A stretch of 64,000 nucleotides of DNA from Rhodeus uyekii (lineage: Eukaryota; Chordata; Actinopteri; Cypriniformes; Acheilognathidae), in the NCBI GenBank assembly GCA_037043235.1, contig JAWRVZ010000095.1:2510456-2574455 (forward strand), in the 5' to 3' direction. The position numbers and the translations under genes are program-made. The notes beneath the pieces were generated by a model. It made no database searches. It was not told the origin of the DNA and saw nothing but the letters and a program-made list of their open reading frames with translations. Position 1 is the first letter of the stretch. Each line of letters begins with the position of its first letter. Positions 1 through 10,617 of the stretch are shown here, piece by piece.

Positions 1-1
1 T

Positions 2-1838
2 GCAGATCTCATGGAAGCAGATGGTATAACTCCTTCTCAAAAGAAGATCAGATCTTTCCTTGGTATGGTTTTATACTACCAGCACTTCATTAAAGACTGT
101 TCTGCCAGAGCAAAACCCCTTTTTACTCTCCTGTCTGATCAATCGAAAAGTAGAGCTCAGAGGAAGTGTGGTCGTATGAGGAAGCGGATCAGTGTCGTGA
201 AGCTTTCACCCGAGGATTGAAATAGTGAGTGTCGAACGGCTTTTGAAACTCTAAAGCAAGACCTGCTGCACAGTGTTATTCTAGCTCATCCAGATTTCAG
301 TCATCCTTTTATTCTCTCTGTTGACGCTTCATTCGATGGCATAGGAGCTGTCTCAGGTGCCCCCTGGTGAGAAAATTGCGTGCCCGGTGGCATTTGCAAG
401 CAAAACACTCTCAAAGTCTCAGATCAATTACCCCGCGCACAGACTCGAGTTTCTGGCTTTAAAGTGGGCCGTTTGTGACAAGTTTAGCCACTGGCTAAAA
501 GGGAGACATTTCACTGCGCGGTCTGATAATAATCCTTTGACCTATATTCTAACCAAACCAAGATTGGATGCATGTGAACAGCGATGGGTGGCGAAGCTCG
601 CTGCATATGACTTTGACCTGAAATACGTGCCAGGCACGAAAAACATTGTTGCAGATGCTTTGAGTAGAGAGCCTTTTGTCAAGTCTTGTGTCAGTCATCG
701 CCTGTTGAAACAACCATATGTTTCTCTCTTGGATGAGGTCAATGGTATTGTTACTGGAACTGTGCAAGATGCCTTTCGTGTCACTAACAACTGTCAGAAT
801 TTGCAGGCCGCCAATACTGCCGAAACTGAGACTGAGTTGCAAAATGGTGAGAATGACTCTTGTCCTGGATCCTTTGACGCGGTGGAAGTTTCTGCTGTCC
901 TGGGTGCTCGCTACGATGGAGGAGTTAGTCCATTGTCCATGACCAGTCCAACGTCACTTCAGCTCCCTGCTGAAGATCCATCTGTTGCAATCCCATTTTC
1001 CAGACTCGCCAAGGCGTCAGGGAAGATCGTTGGCGTCCTAGTAGTAACAGATCACTTCTCAAAGATGGCACATGCTTTCCCCTGTCTCAACCAATCTGCT
1101 AAACAAGTTGCCCGTCGCCTTTGGAATGACTTCTTTTGCATTTATGGATTTCCAAAGAGAATACATTCAGACCAGGGTGCAAATTTCGAAAGCAAACTCA
1201 TTAAGAACTTACTTGAGATGGCTGGTGTTCAAAAATCACACACCACACCATACCACCCTATGGGTAATGGTATAGCAGAACAGTTCAACAGGACTCTGGG
1301 AAATATGATAAGAGCTCTCCCAGTCAAATCCAAGGCAAGATGGCCACAGCTTCTAAAGATGTTGACTTTCAGTTACAACTGTACTGTACACGAAACAACT
1401 GGGTTCGCACCCTTCTATCTCATGTTTGGACGTATTCCGAGGCTGCCGATTGACATCATGTTCCAGCATGTTCTTTCTGATGAAAGGGTGGTCAGTCACC
1501 ATGAGTTTGTCAATACGCTAAAAAGAGACCTGAGTACAGCTGCAGAAATTGCCCGAAAACACTGTTTCAAAGAGCAGAATCGTCATGTCATCCTTTACAA
1601 TCGGAAGGTCAAAGGTTCACCATTAGCAGTCGGCGATAGAGTTTTGCTGGCAAACCGTGGAGAGAAAGGCATGAGAAAAATTGCAGACAAGTGGGACTCA
1701 GTTCTGTATGAGGTACACTCAGCGAAACCAGAGATTAATGTGTACAGGATTAAGGATGCTCAGACTGGTAGAGAGAAAGTGGTACACAGAAACCTATTAC
1801 TTCCAGTGAATTTCTTATCCTGGGATGATGAGGAGTAG
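2..1838 (+). pseudogene. Gypsy pol remnant: RT end, RNase H, integrase
   Basis: The first 200 bases encode the RT C-terminal region (RSFLGMVLYYQHFI). An in-frame TGA at 218-220 follows, and the frame resumes with AFETLKQDL and VDAS of RNase H. Near position 350 the frame shifts, then runs open to 1838. It includes FASKTLS, an SDNNPLTY segment and a VADALSRE terminus. The integrase core shows TDHFSK, HSDQG and AEQFNRTL, with 35 residues between the second catalytic Asp and the Glu, followed by a GPY/F-like C-terminal module near KIADKWD. The zinc-binding HHCC domain expected between RNase H and the core is not visible. At the place expected for the first catalytic Asp I read IPF, so the core looks damaged. 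Role in an intact element: synthesis and integration of cDNA. This copy cannot work. Confidence 0.9.
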
Positions 1839-2396
1839 TCATCAGTCCGATCCGATAACACCAGTGCTACTTCTCTTGATGCCGCTTTAATGGACGATCC
1901 TGTTTCAAAAACATCTGAATGGTTACTACGGATGGATGGAACACAAAATAGTGATGTTACTCAGGATGCCACTTGTGGTGGAATTTCGGACATCATTGAT
2001 GAGTTGACAATTGAGTGTTCTGACAAAGATTCGCAAAGTGAAGAAACAGAGCAAGTTCCTGAACTAGAGTGTACAAAGAGTTTACCTGTGTCGAAGCCTG
2101 AACACAGTTGTTTTCAAGAACTTGATAACAGAGTTGACCCTTTCATTTGCACACAGCCCACAAGTACACAAACAGACCACATTACTACACGATTAGGGAG
2201 ATCAGTTAAACACCCAAACAGACTTATCTGTGAAATGGAAACTCAGAAACTTGTGGGGAATGATTCAAACAGTGATGAACAGGTTGTATTTCAAGGATCT
2301 AATTTTGTTGTTGAGTTGTTAAGAAAACATTTTTGTTTAATATGTCTGAGTCTGAATGATTTGCATCAAATAATCAATTTTGTGTTAAGAGACTGA
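1839..2396 (+). pseudogene. Gypsy pol C-terminal tail
   Basis: After the TAG at 1836-1838 the same frame stays open for about 185 codons. The product is acidic and Ser/Thr-rich and ends with TTRLGRSVKHPNRLI, which resembles the basic motif at the C-terminus of many Gypsy polyproteins. I therefore read it as the tail of the same polyprotein cut off by a stop, not as a separate gene. No catalytic domain is visible. The alternative, an independent accessory ORF, is less likely because the frame is unchanged. Confidence 0.6.
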
Positions 2397-2720
2397 CTTT
2401 GATGTATATATATTTTTTCTTTCCTGAGAAAGTCTGTGGACTTTATAGTAAAAAGGTAATTGGAGAGCAGAAATACATTTGAAAACATTAGGAGTGTGTA
2501 GACTGCACCTCTTATAGTCTGTGTTAGGTGTGGAACCTGGTACCATTCCATTCCTGCGCACCTCCTTGAGAAGAGATGAGTTATCTGACAATATTGTATT
2601 GTAAAGCTCTTGTACTCTATTTTTCTTTTTCATTTTTTTTTCTTCTCTCTCTGTAATCTCTACTGTATATTGTTTGTTACATATGCTAGTTCTAGCCCAA
2701 TTTAGCAGAATTTAAGGGGG

Positions 2721-3396
2721 TGTATGTAACAGAGTTTTGAGTTTTGTTAAATCCACTAAATTGGGGTGACATGCCATTGGCTGTCACTTACGCATTTGCA
2801 CGCATGACATAGAGGGGCGGAGTTAGGAAGCGCCAACAGTTCTCTAACCCTAACAGTTCTCTAACCCTAAACCCTAACCCTACACCTGGTAAGTCGCATC
2901 AACGACTGCTCCGAGCAGATATTGAGTAGATATCGAGTATAAGCGCGCACATTGGACTTTTCTGGTACACGCATTTTGTTTCTGTTGTCTTTATGTTCTG
3001 TTAAATGTATTATTTGAGAATATGTGCGTTAACTCATTGTAAATTCCTACCCTCTGCTTATTTCAGTAAGTGTATTGTGCTACAAAATCTGAGGCGACCA
3101 ATTTATTTGGATTTATGTTAACAGGTATGTTTTACTCTTTCTTTTGTCATGTGTTAAAAATCTGAGTTGAACTTGACGCGCGCTGTGCGGCTCACATGTG
3201 CGGCGCGTCTGCGCCATTTTAAGCCTGTGTTACTGTCCTGTATTTCATTTATGGTTTATTTAAATTGTTTGGTTTTATGTACGGTTTACTTTTCAATGTT
3301 CAAGAATATTAACAACAGTTCTCGTGAGTTGTACACCTGTAAGTGTATTGTGCTACAACATCTGAGGCGACCAATTTATTTAGATTTATGTTAACA
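2721..3396 (+). repeat. Putative 3' LTR of the Gypsy element
   Basis: It begins TGTATGTAAC directly after a G-rich polypurine tract and ends ...ATGTTAACA. A 57-bp segment (GTGTATTGTGCTACAA... to GTTAACA) occurs at 3070-3123 and again at 3343-3396, so the LTR end could be 3123 or 3396. CCCTAA-type motifs lie at 2845-2881. No second LTR is in the window to confirm the limits. Confidence 0.55.
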
Positions 3397-3412
3397 GGCC
3401 AGTAAAGAAAAC

Positions 3413-3632
3413 GTCTCGGGTTACGAATGTAACCCTGGTTCCCTGAGGGGAACGAGACGCTGCGTCAAAGCGCTGGGGGAAATAGCCTTGCTTCAGTCAT
3501 GTGAAGATCTGTGCAACCAATGAGAGACGAACGCGTGTGAATGCGTCACTGCCGGCGATTGCCGGTGACGTCATGAGGAAGAGCATAAAGCGCGTCCGAA
3601 ACCCGGAAGTGCCAGCAAAGAATGTCTGAAGC
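3413..3632 (-). repeat. DIRS inverted terminal repeat (element 3' end)
   Basis: It starts GTCTCGGGTTACG. From 3460 on it is nearly identical to the reverse complement of 21430-21594, with shared blocks such as CTGCGTCAAAGCGCT and GCCGGCGATTGCCGGTGACG. The outer 45 bases contain two small palindromes (GGTTAC-GTAACC and TTCCCT-GGGGAA). Confidence 0.88.
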
Positions 3633-3668
3633 GGGCACGGAGGCGCAAGGAGCTGAGGCAAAGACGTT

Positions 3669-3725
3669 CGTAACCCGAGACGCTCCCTTTCAGGGAACTC
3701 GAGCTGCGTCAAAGCGCTAGGGGAA
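3669..3725 (-). repeat. DIRS internal complementary region
   Basis: CGTAACCCGAGAC at 3669-3681 is the exact reverse complement of the outer end at 3413-3425. The following CCCTTTCAGGGAACTCGAG to GGGGAA is the reverse complement of the other outer end (about 21571-21613). One short segment thus records both termini side by side. In DIRS1 this region is thought to template completion and circularisation of the cDNA. Confidence 0.85.
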
Positions 3726-4583
3726 CGCTATACAAACGCCACCTCAGCGACGCCGGCATCCGGGTGTGTCCCAGCTCACTGAGAGAGCACCCTGGTTCCT
3801 GGGGAGGCATCGAGGTCCAATTGGTAAACCTCATAAAAGTGTGCGGCGAAGACCAGCCAGCCGCAGCACAAACATCAGACAAGGAAATTCCGGAGAGGAG
3901 AGCCTTGGATGCCGCCATGCTCCGAGTGGAGTGGGCCCGGACCCTCAAAGGAGAAGCATGTAGCCGACTCGTAGGCTAGACAGATAGCCTCGACTATCCA
4001 CGTGCTTAGGGTTTGCTTGGAAGCTGGAGCCCCCTCAGGAGCCCCGAAGCAAACGAACAGTTGGTCCAACCTACGCCAAGTGGCAGTCTTGGGACGTAAG
4101 CGTCCAGTGCTCGCACTGGACAGACCTTGTTCTTGCTCCTACTCATGATCGCCAAATGGGGGGAGGGCAGAAGGCCTGCAGCGTGACAGACCAAGCCACA
4201 TTAGTGGGAACCTTGGGGACATAGCCTGACCTCGGGTGGAGAAAGGTTTTTCCATCCCGGGCCGAACTCGAGGCATGAGGGAGCCACCGAGAGGGTCTGA
4301 AGATCCCCGACCCTCTTAAGCGAGGCAATAGCCAGCAAAGGAAGGGTGTTAAGAGAGAGAAGCTGAAAGCTCCTCTAAGGTTCAAAGGGTGCCTGGGACA
4401 GGCCTTGGAGTACCACAGACAAGTCCCAGGCAGGCACCCTAGTCTGTGCAGCAGGTCTCAGCCTTAATGTGCCACGGAGGAAACGAGTGACTAGGGGGTC
4501 CCTGCCCAAGGACACCCCACCCAGAGGTACATGGCAAGCTGATATGGCAGCCACATAAACCTTCAAGGTGGAGGGGGACAACC
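3709..4583 (-). pseudogene. DIRS tyrosine recombinase, C-terminal part (broken)
   Basis: Reading right to left on the minus strand I see LSPSTLKVYVAAIS, DPLVTRFLRG, CPVRALDAYV, DQLFVCFG, SKQTLSTWIVEAI, VRAHSTR (the H-x-x-R box) and CAAAGWSSPHTF. These are typical of the DIRS recombinase, which integrates circular cDNA. The pieces lie in different frames, so several frameshifts are present, around 4380, 4150, 4050 and 3950. The catalytic Tyr codon (TAC, 3824-3826 on the minus strand, context VYQLD) is present but out of frame with the HTF box just before it. The N-terminal part continues at 18440 beyond the ERV. Confidence 0.88.
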
Positions 4584-4988
4584 TGTTGTGGATCAAGTGT
4601 TGTAGTTTTCTCTTCAGACAAATAACACTTCTCAAAGGTCTTTGATGCCAGAATATAGGTTTTATTCTTTCAAACAAAACCGAGTCGATCTGCAGATCTC
4701 CTCACGAGAAAGGGAAATCCCCCATTATATACCTAGTTCCTACACATTCTAAACATGTTACGTTATTGTTTATTTTTCTCCATACATTGTCCAATTGGCC
4801 TGCATTCAGCACTTTATGTCCATATATGGGTTCAACCCCCAACACTGTGAGGTGGGTGTGCTTCCAGCCTTTTGCAGACCTCAGCACTTTCTCAGCTGAA
4901 TATCATCATACAGATGAAATAATGGTGTATAATCATACAGTTGAATTATGATAAAATACTTATTATTCGTGCAATAAACACTTCAACA
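4584..4988 (-). repeat. ERV 3' LTR
   Basis: This 405-bp LTR differs from the one at 18035-18439 at about four positions by eye (three between 4795 and 4815, one near 4970), about 1% divergence. It is the 3' LTR because the polypurine tract lies just upstream on the minus strand. Confidence 0.93.
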
Positions 4989-5000
4989 TTTCCCCCCTTT
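4989..5000 (-). other. ERV polypurine tract
   Basis: The minus strand reads AAAGGGGGGAAA directly before the 3' LTR. This is the usual plus-strand primer site of retroviral elements and fixes the orientation. Confidence 0.88.
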
Positions 5001-5446
5001 GAGGCTTATCAAGCCTCACTTTCATTATTCTTCATCCAGAGTGTAGTTTCAAAATCCAGCCTCCTCAGTCATGCTATACAGCGACAAATTCATGTCACTT
5101 AGTCTTATTTCCAATGACCAGATTATTGCAACTACACTCCGGAGGAGAGGTAGAACCAAACATCTCTTTTCAGAATTTTTTCTTTTTCTTTTTCTCCAAA
5201 AAGAGTAAAAGATTCAACTCCCCTTAATAAACATTGTTATAAGCGTGTGCGTGCACTTTGTTCATTCTTGCCTGTGGTTGTCACAGTTATGTAGAATACA
5301 TCAAACAACAATCATGATATATATATTTTAAAAGTTCTATCTTGCGCTGTAGACATCATCTTCAACCCAGATACTTTGCGCATCGTAGAGGGTCACCGTC
5401 TGGGGAGCGGTTAGGCTAGCACTTACACCCAGGGTTTGGCTCATCA

Positions 5447-7185
5447 TTATTCATCTTCTTCGTCCTCATTGGAGGTACTCGAATCAATATCCAATGGTTG
5501 TACAATCCAGCTCGGTTTCCCATACAGTTCCTGGTAATACATACTTTGGTTGCCCTCCAGAGTTACTTTATCATTATCATGACATCTCAACATTTCCATT
5601 TGGCTAGTTGTGGCTTTGATTACTAGTGATCTCAAGATGGGAAGTACACAACAGAACAACAAACCCCCTATTCCCAAAAACATTCCTAATGTAACAAGGC
5701 CCAATTTCCCAATGTAGGTTCAACCAATCCCTTCTCTTATCATCTCTTTCTAGCATTTTCTTTAAGCTCTATTCTTAATTATTTTATTTTAGTCATTGCT
5801 TCACTAAATTTTCCTCCCGCAGCCATATTATTTGGTATGAATACACATACCCCTCCTTTGTCTGCCAATAACCAATCCAGTGCTTGTCTATTTTGCCATG
5901 TCATTCTACTCGTTGCATGTAATTGTTCTCCTAATGCGGCTAAAGCATCATCACTGTAATTGATCAATCTCTGCTGATTATAATAAAAATAGTTGATCCA
6001 TTCTGCATTTTTGTTTGGGATGATCTACGAATATTGATTCAAACCCTGTTTTTATTTCATCTCTTGCTTTACACTGATCCCTTTGGGTTGACCAATTGAA
6101 TCTATAATTACTTTAGTATCAGGTTTATAGACTCTCTTAGTCTTGTTATCTTTTATGTTTGCTCTGAATCCCATTGTGCAATGGTTACTTCTTGAATTAG
6201 TCGTACTCTAACACATATTCCTTTCCATCTTAAAAGTAAGAATGCTAGAAATCTATCTTTTCCACAAGCTCAAAATAAGTCTGCTACTACTTTTGTCTGA
6301 TCTTCATACAATTCTTATTAATGGTAATACTATAGTTTGATTTTTACTACTTTCTTCTTCTGGATTTCTTATTTCTTTTTTCCTTCTCATTTCTTGTTCC
6401 TAGTGCTTGAAGTTCTGGAGCTCTTATTTGTCTATTTGAATTCTAAGACTTTCTTCTATCTATGTTCCAAACTGTAGCACATTTTACAGTGAATCTTCCT
6501 AAATTATGTATTCAAACTTATTAAAACACTCATATTCTTGGTTATGATCAATGCTGAACCATTTTGAGACGTCTACTACTTCTTTTTCTACTCTAAGGTT
6601 TGCGTTTACATCCCAGTATCTACACCAGTCTTACCAATGCGGTCTGTTAAATTTATCCTGATATTCAGAACTACTCAAAAAAGCTAAAAACTCTGCTGAA
6701 CAATACGGCATAAAATAATAGTTTGTATGGCAAAAGTTCCTGTTAAATTTAACATAGTTCTCATAATCATATGGATTTTGGAACTACTATTATCTTATTT
6801 AGTTGTGATTTATCACACATTAAACAATCATTCATACCTATTTCCCTTGCTGTAAATGTTGCCCATTTGTACCAATCATTATTTTGCGCTGTTTCCCACA
6901 AAATATCTTCACTGCTACTCTCACTGATTTTGTTCTCATCAACATTTCTACTTTGCCTTGATACCGTTAGGTTATTAGTTAATTATTGTTCTTGGGGTTA
7001 TTATTGAGTTGTTACTAGGTTTATCTGAGAGCCGAAAAGTCAATTGCAGGGAAGTCTGGGTAGTGCTGAGCACAGTTTTGACGAGAACTTGACGAGAAAC
7101 TTGGGTGCTGATGCTTACCCCTTGCACTTGTATTGTCTGATGCAGTAAACGTGATGATCATCATCAGCCACATTTTTGGACTCAT
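5447..7185 (-). pseudogene. env: ERV env remnant (SU and TM)
   Basis: A possible start at 7185 gives MSPKMWLMM..., a hydrophobic leader that overlaps the end of pol, as in many retroviruses. Around 6770-6590 a surface-subunit-like stretch is readable (YDYENYVKFNRNFC) but interrupted by a stop after PHW. The TM subunit shows SDDALAALGEQLHATSRM and then QNRQALDWLLA..GGVC at 5970-5830, the conserved heptad/ISD-like region. Only one cysteine of the usual CX6CC motif is seen, because the segment is shortened. A membrane anchor (LVTLGMFLGIGGLLF) and an acidic cytoplasmic tail end at 5447. Stops and frameshifts exclude a functional glycoprotein. In an intact virus this protein would mediate entry. 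Confidence 0.82.
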
Positions 7186-7540
7186 CTTTCCTTCTTTGTT
7201 GACTTTCTTTGCTTTGCTCAGCTCCTTGCTTCTCTGAGCTTTTAACATCTTGTACCTTTTCATCTTGCGCTCTTGTTTCACGTCTGGGAACTCTTGTGCA
7301 GTGATTCAGATGATACCAGGTGGTGCTTCCTTCCACTTGGACCGCTGTCGTTGTAGCTGTCATCACTTTGTATGGTCCCTCTCTCCTAGACTCATTCCAC
7401 TTTCTCCTGAACACCCTCAGATAGACGTGATCCCCTGGGACAACTGGACACGGTGTCTTCGTCTCCTCACTGGGCCGCTTTCTAATTTCCTGTCGATATA
7501 TAACTCTTTTGACAGAAATGTAATAACTATTCCTGCTCCT
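7115..7540 (-). pseudogene. pol: ERV pol remnant: integrase C-terminus
   Basis: On the minus strand VVPGDHVYLRVF is followed by RRKWNESRREGPYKV and TTTAVQVEG..TWYHLNHC. This is the SH3-like C-terminal integrase module of gamma/epsilon-type retroviruses. The frame then runs on to 7115, overlapping the presumed env start at 7185. I could not find the integrase catalytic core upstream. A CHIC..NN-like motif near 8260 might be part of its zinc finger, but I do not rely on it. Confidence 0.8.
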
Positions 7541-8960
7541 TCATCTGCTGATAGTGTTGCTTCCACATCTGCTAAGTCTATTATCACAAGCATGTAAATA
7601 ATATTGGAGACCAATATCCTTGGTCTTTTATTTTCTTTATCACCTCCCCCCTTGCGCAATGGTCAAAACCATGCGCATCTTAAATGGCGATGTTTAAAAT
7701 AGCTTTTAGTTGATTTTAAGGCAATGGTTCAAGTATCACTTCTGCTGATCAATTCATGATCTTCCTTTGAGATCAGAACTCACTCACTGGTCCTTATTTT
7801 TTAACCATCCTGGAAACCTTTTCTGGAGTTGAACTGGTGTCACCTGTGAATGAGATTTTAACTATTGCTGTTAGTGATAACCTCTGCTCATCTGGCTCAT
7901 TGCCCTTCTTAGTGACCTGTGGAAAGTTCATGTGGGCTGAATGCTGTCCTGATTCCTTTTTGAGGCTCTTCTGCTTTCTTACCAGCAGAGTTTAATCCCT
8001 TATTACCCCTAATATTATCTTTCTCACAGTTTAGTGATTTACAATTTTCAACAATAAATTTGCCCTTTTATCCTTTCCAATTAGTGAAGTCATCTTAGTT
8101 ACTTCATTGTCTAAAGTTTCACTATCATCTCATAATTTCTTAGGTCTTTTGAAAACACTCAACCCACTTTGTTCAAGTTAATAGTTACGAGGCAACATTT
8201 GATACTTTTAACACAAAATCAGCTCCTTCATGATATTCTGTAAAGGAAAAATAAAAGTTATTCGCTGCGCAAATGTGGCATTGTTGTTTCTTACTGCCAC
8301 AACAATATTAACCTAGGTTTTGACCAGGAATCTTAATCCAATTCATCCATGGTCATTATTTTGCTTGGGCATAATTTGCCCTGTGGGCCCACATATCAAA
8401 ATTGAAATACAGCTGTTTTGGCAAAATGTTTGATTTGCCTTAGTGTCTTTTCAGACACCATGTCTCACTCCATTCATGCTCATTCACACTCACGCTTGCC
8501 ATCATATCCTCTTTGATTCTGCTCCCCAGGTTTCAATCTAAATGGGAAACATACAAGTTTAGGTCCGAACACAATTTGTCAAACATTTCTGAATCTAGAC
8601 ACTACACTTCATTTTAGACTCCAACGAACCTTTCTTTTTCTCTTTTTTCTGCTTTCTCATAATTTACAATTGTAGGCCTAAGCATAGTGAATTTTTCTCA
8701 TACAATTTATTATTCATCTAATTAAGATTTTTCCTATTATTCTTGTTACTTCTCATGAGCTTATTCTATTTTTTGAATAAGAAACTTGAAGATCTCTACA
8801 TAATCATGGATCCATGGTCAACAACATTTCCTTCTCATTACCCCAGCGATGACAGCATTCCTGATTTCATGAATTTGGAATTTAGAGTTATTTATTATTT
8901 TATTCATTTATCTAGTTCTAGAAAATTACCATTAAACAAGATGGAGTGACCAGTAAAGGT
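7541..8960 (-). other. ERV internal region without readable coding
   Basis: This is AT-rich sequence, with stops in all frames, between the integrase fragment and the nested element. By position it should be pol. I see no RT, RNase H or integrase-core motif in it. Confidence 0.5.
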
Positions 8961-9065
8961 ACAATCAACACGTCATCAGCAATTACTCCTCATCCTATCA
9001 GCAGGAGAGGAAGTACGTATATATAGACACGTTGACTCACCTACAGCTCTTTGACATTTTTCGGC
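8961..9065 (+). repeat. Repeat A1, copy 1 (truncated)
   Basis: It matches the 3' two thirds of A2 (14801-14905), from ACAATCAACACG to TTTTTCGGC, essentially base for base. Confidence 0.9.
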
Positions 9066-10074
9066 AGCTCGACAGTTTACGGCATTGTGGCTCCGCCTTC
9101 TGGTCGCTATACACCCGAAATCGAGCTCCACTCGTTAGATGGATTCTCCACGAAAACCTCCGGACCCAGTAGCGATCCTCATCCGCTCAACACCATGCTA
9201 ACTATATTATATCACCCTCAGCAATACATCACGGGTGCCAGACCAAACAAACGGGTCCTAAGCAACAACAAGCAACGCACAGTAAGACTTGAGGCCTGTT
9301 CTCGCCACCAATGTAAACATCCGTATCCAGCAGCTCTACATCGGCTTTAATCGCTCCTGCCATTGAGAAAGGACGATAAAGCTGGTCGAGCTACAAGCTC
9401 GACTCTCAGGCAATGCCGCTTTCTTCCTGCTAGCCAGGCCGCCGCCGCTGCCGCGAGCCTCAGCAGACCGCGCTGCAGTTTCAGCTCACACTCTCTCAGT
9501 CCGTCAGCTCACACAAACAAGAGCAGCTGTAATCCTTCCCGGCGCTTTTATTTTGCATCGCTAAATCACGAGCAGTTGTGCCTCTCAATACTACTGTTCC
9601 GGGGAACCCACGTCTGAGATGTGATTGTTCTAAAGTAACGCGCTGCTTCCTCGCATCTCAAGCAGTAGCGCGCACCGAAGCCAGACCTCGCACAGTACAG
9701 CCCGATCGCACGCGCCGCTTCAGATCGCGCTCATTACAGTCGATCGCGCGCTCAGCCGCCCACACAAGAATCAAGTACTTATTGCCAACGCTGCCTTGTT
9801 GTTTCAACTTAATCGGCTATTAAGTGGACTCGCCGGAAAGAAACCATATGCACTTTCTATTTTCAAAGTAATTCTTTGCCTTCACTGTTTCAATCCTTTA
9901 AGTCCATGATAAGCTTTATAAGTCGATAGACGTCTGTAACCAAAATAATTCAAGAGATTGAAACACTGAACAGCAACAAGCTTTGAGCGCTTTCTCTGGC
10001 TCAGCGCCAGCCAATGTGTTCAAATCTAGCAGGCGATCATGTGATGCCCCGCCTTTCGCCACATTGTCCAAGAA

Positions 10075-10617
10075 CAGGGGCAGCCAACCCGCATGCGGCT
10101 CTTTGACTGCTTTCGCAGCTCTCATCCGGCCCGCTGAGACCTTTTTGTCTACAAAAAACATAAATTTACATGTATCCTGCCAAGATCAGCCGCCGCTCAC
10201 GTGGACACGATGTTTTTACCGAATTCAAATAGAGGCGCGCAGAAGCGCGTTCCCTTTCGAGAGTAGGAACAAGATGTTTAATGAAATGCATTCGGGAACT
10301 CCTCCCCTTCACGTCATTTCTGAAACTTTATGGATAACAGCAGTTGACAACTGGCCAATCGTAGCGCGATGCAGATCTGGCTGCCAGACGGTATAAATAT
10401 CTTAAATAGCATTTCCTTCATACTTCTCTAAACGGAATATGATAAAATTACAGAGGTTACGATAGTAACCGGAGACGTTTTCCAACCGATCACTACATTA
10501 CCCAGCCGCTGCTTACTTTTATACTTCCTGTCACCGTCAATGAGATGATATACCGTTTTTCCCGCATATATAATCCACAGACGCATTGTTTCTGCATGCT
10601 TGCATAGCTCGTCCCTG
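10075..10617. mobile_element. hAT-type element inside copy 1
   Basis: It starts CAGGGG and ends CCCTG. Flanks are TCCAAGAA (10067-10074) and TCCAAGAT (10618-10625), matching at 7 of 8 positions, as expected for an aged 8-bp hAT duplication. The same insertion at the same site is in copy 2 (46355-47074), where the inverted ends are better kept. Confidence 0.7.

Larger units (their letters stand above)
1..3396 (+). mobile_element. Ty3/Gypsy LTR retrotransposon, 3' part
   Basis: The end of reverse transcriptase, RNase H, integrase and a C-terminal tail follow each other on the plus strand, then a G-rich polypurine tract (2713-2720) and a putative 3' LTR. The order RT-RNase H-integrase is that of Ty3/Gypsy elements. 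The 5' half lies outside the window. Stops and frameshifts break the frame, so the copy is dead. Positions 2397-2708 hold no recognisable coding and are probably the untranslated stretch before the polypurine tract. Family assignment is firm; the LTR end is less certain. Confidence 0.88.

Noticed and set aside
4375..4677. A 100-codon minus-strand frame starting in the ERV LTR as one protein
   Set aside because: It is a chance fusion of LTR sequence with the DIRS recombinase at the insertion point (4583/4584).
8240..8290. Zinc-finger motif of ERV integrase (CHIC..NN on the minus strand)
   Set aside because: The spacing to the integrase C-terminus is plausible, but no HxxxH partner or catalytic core could be read around it.
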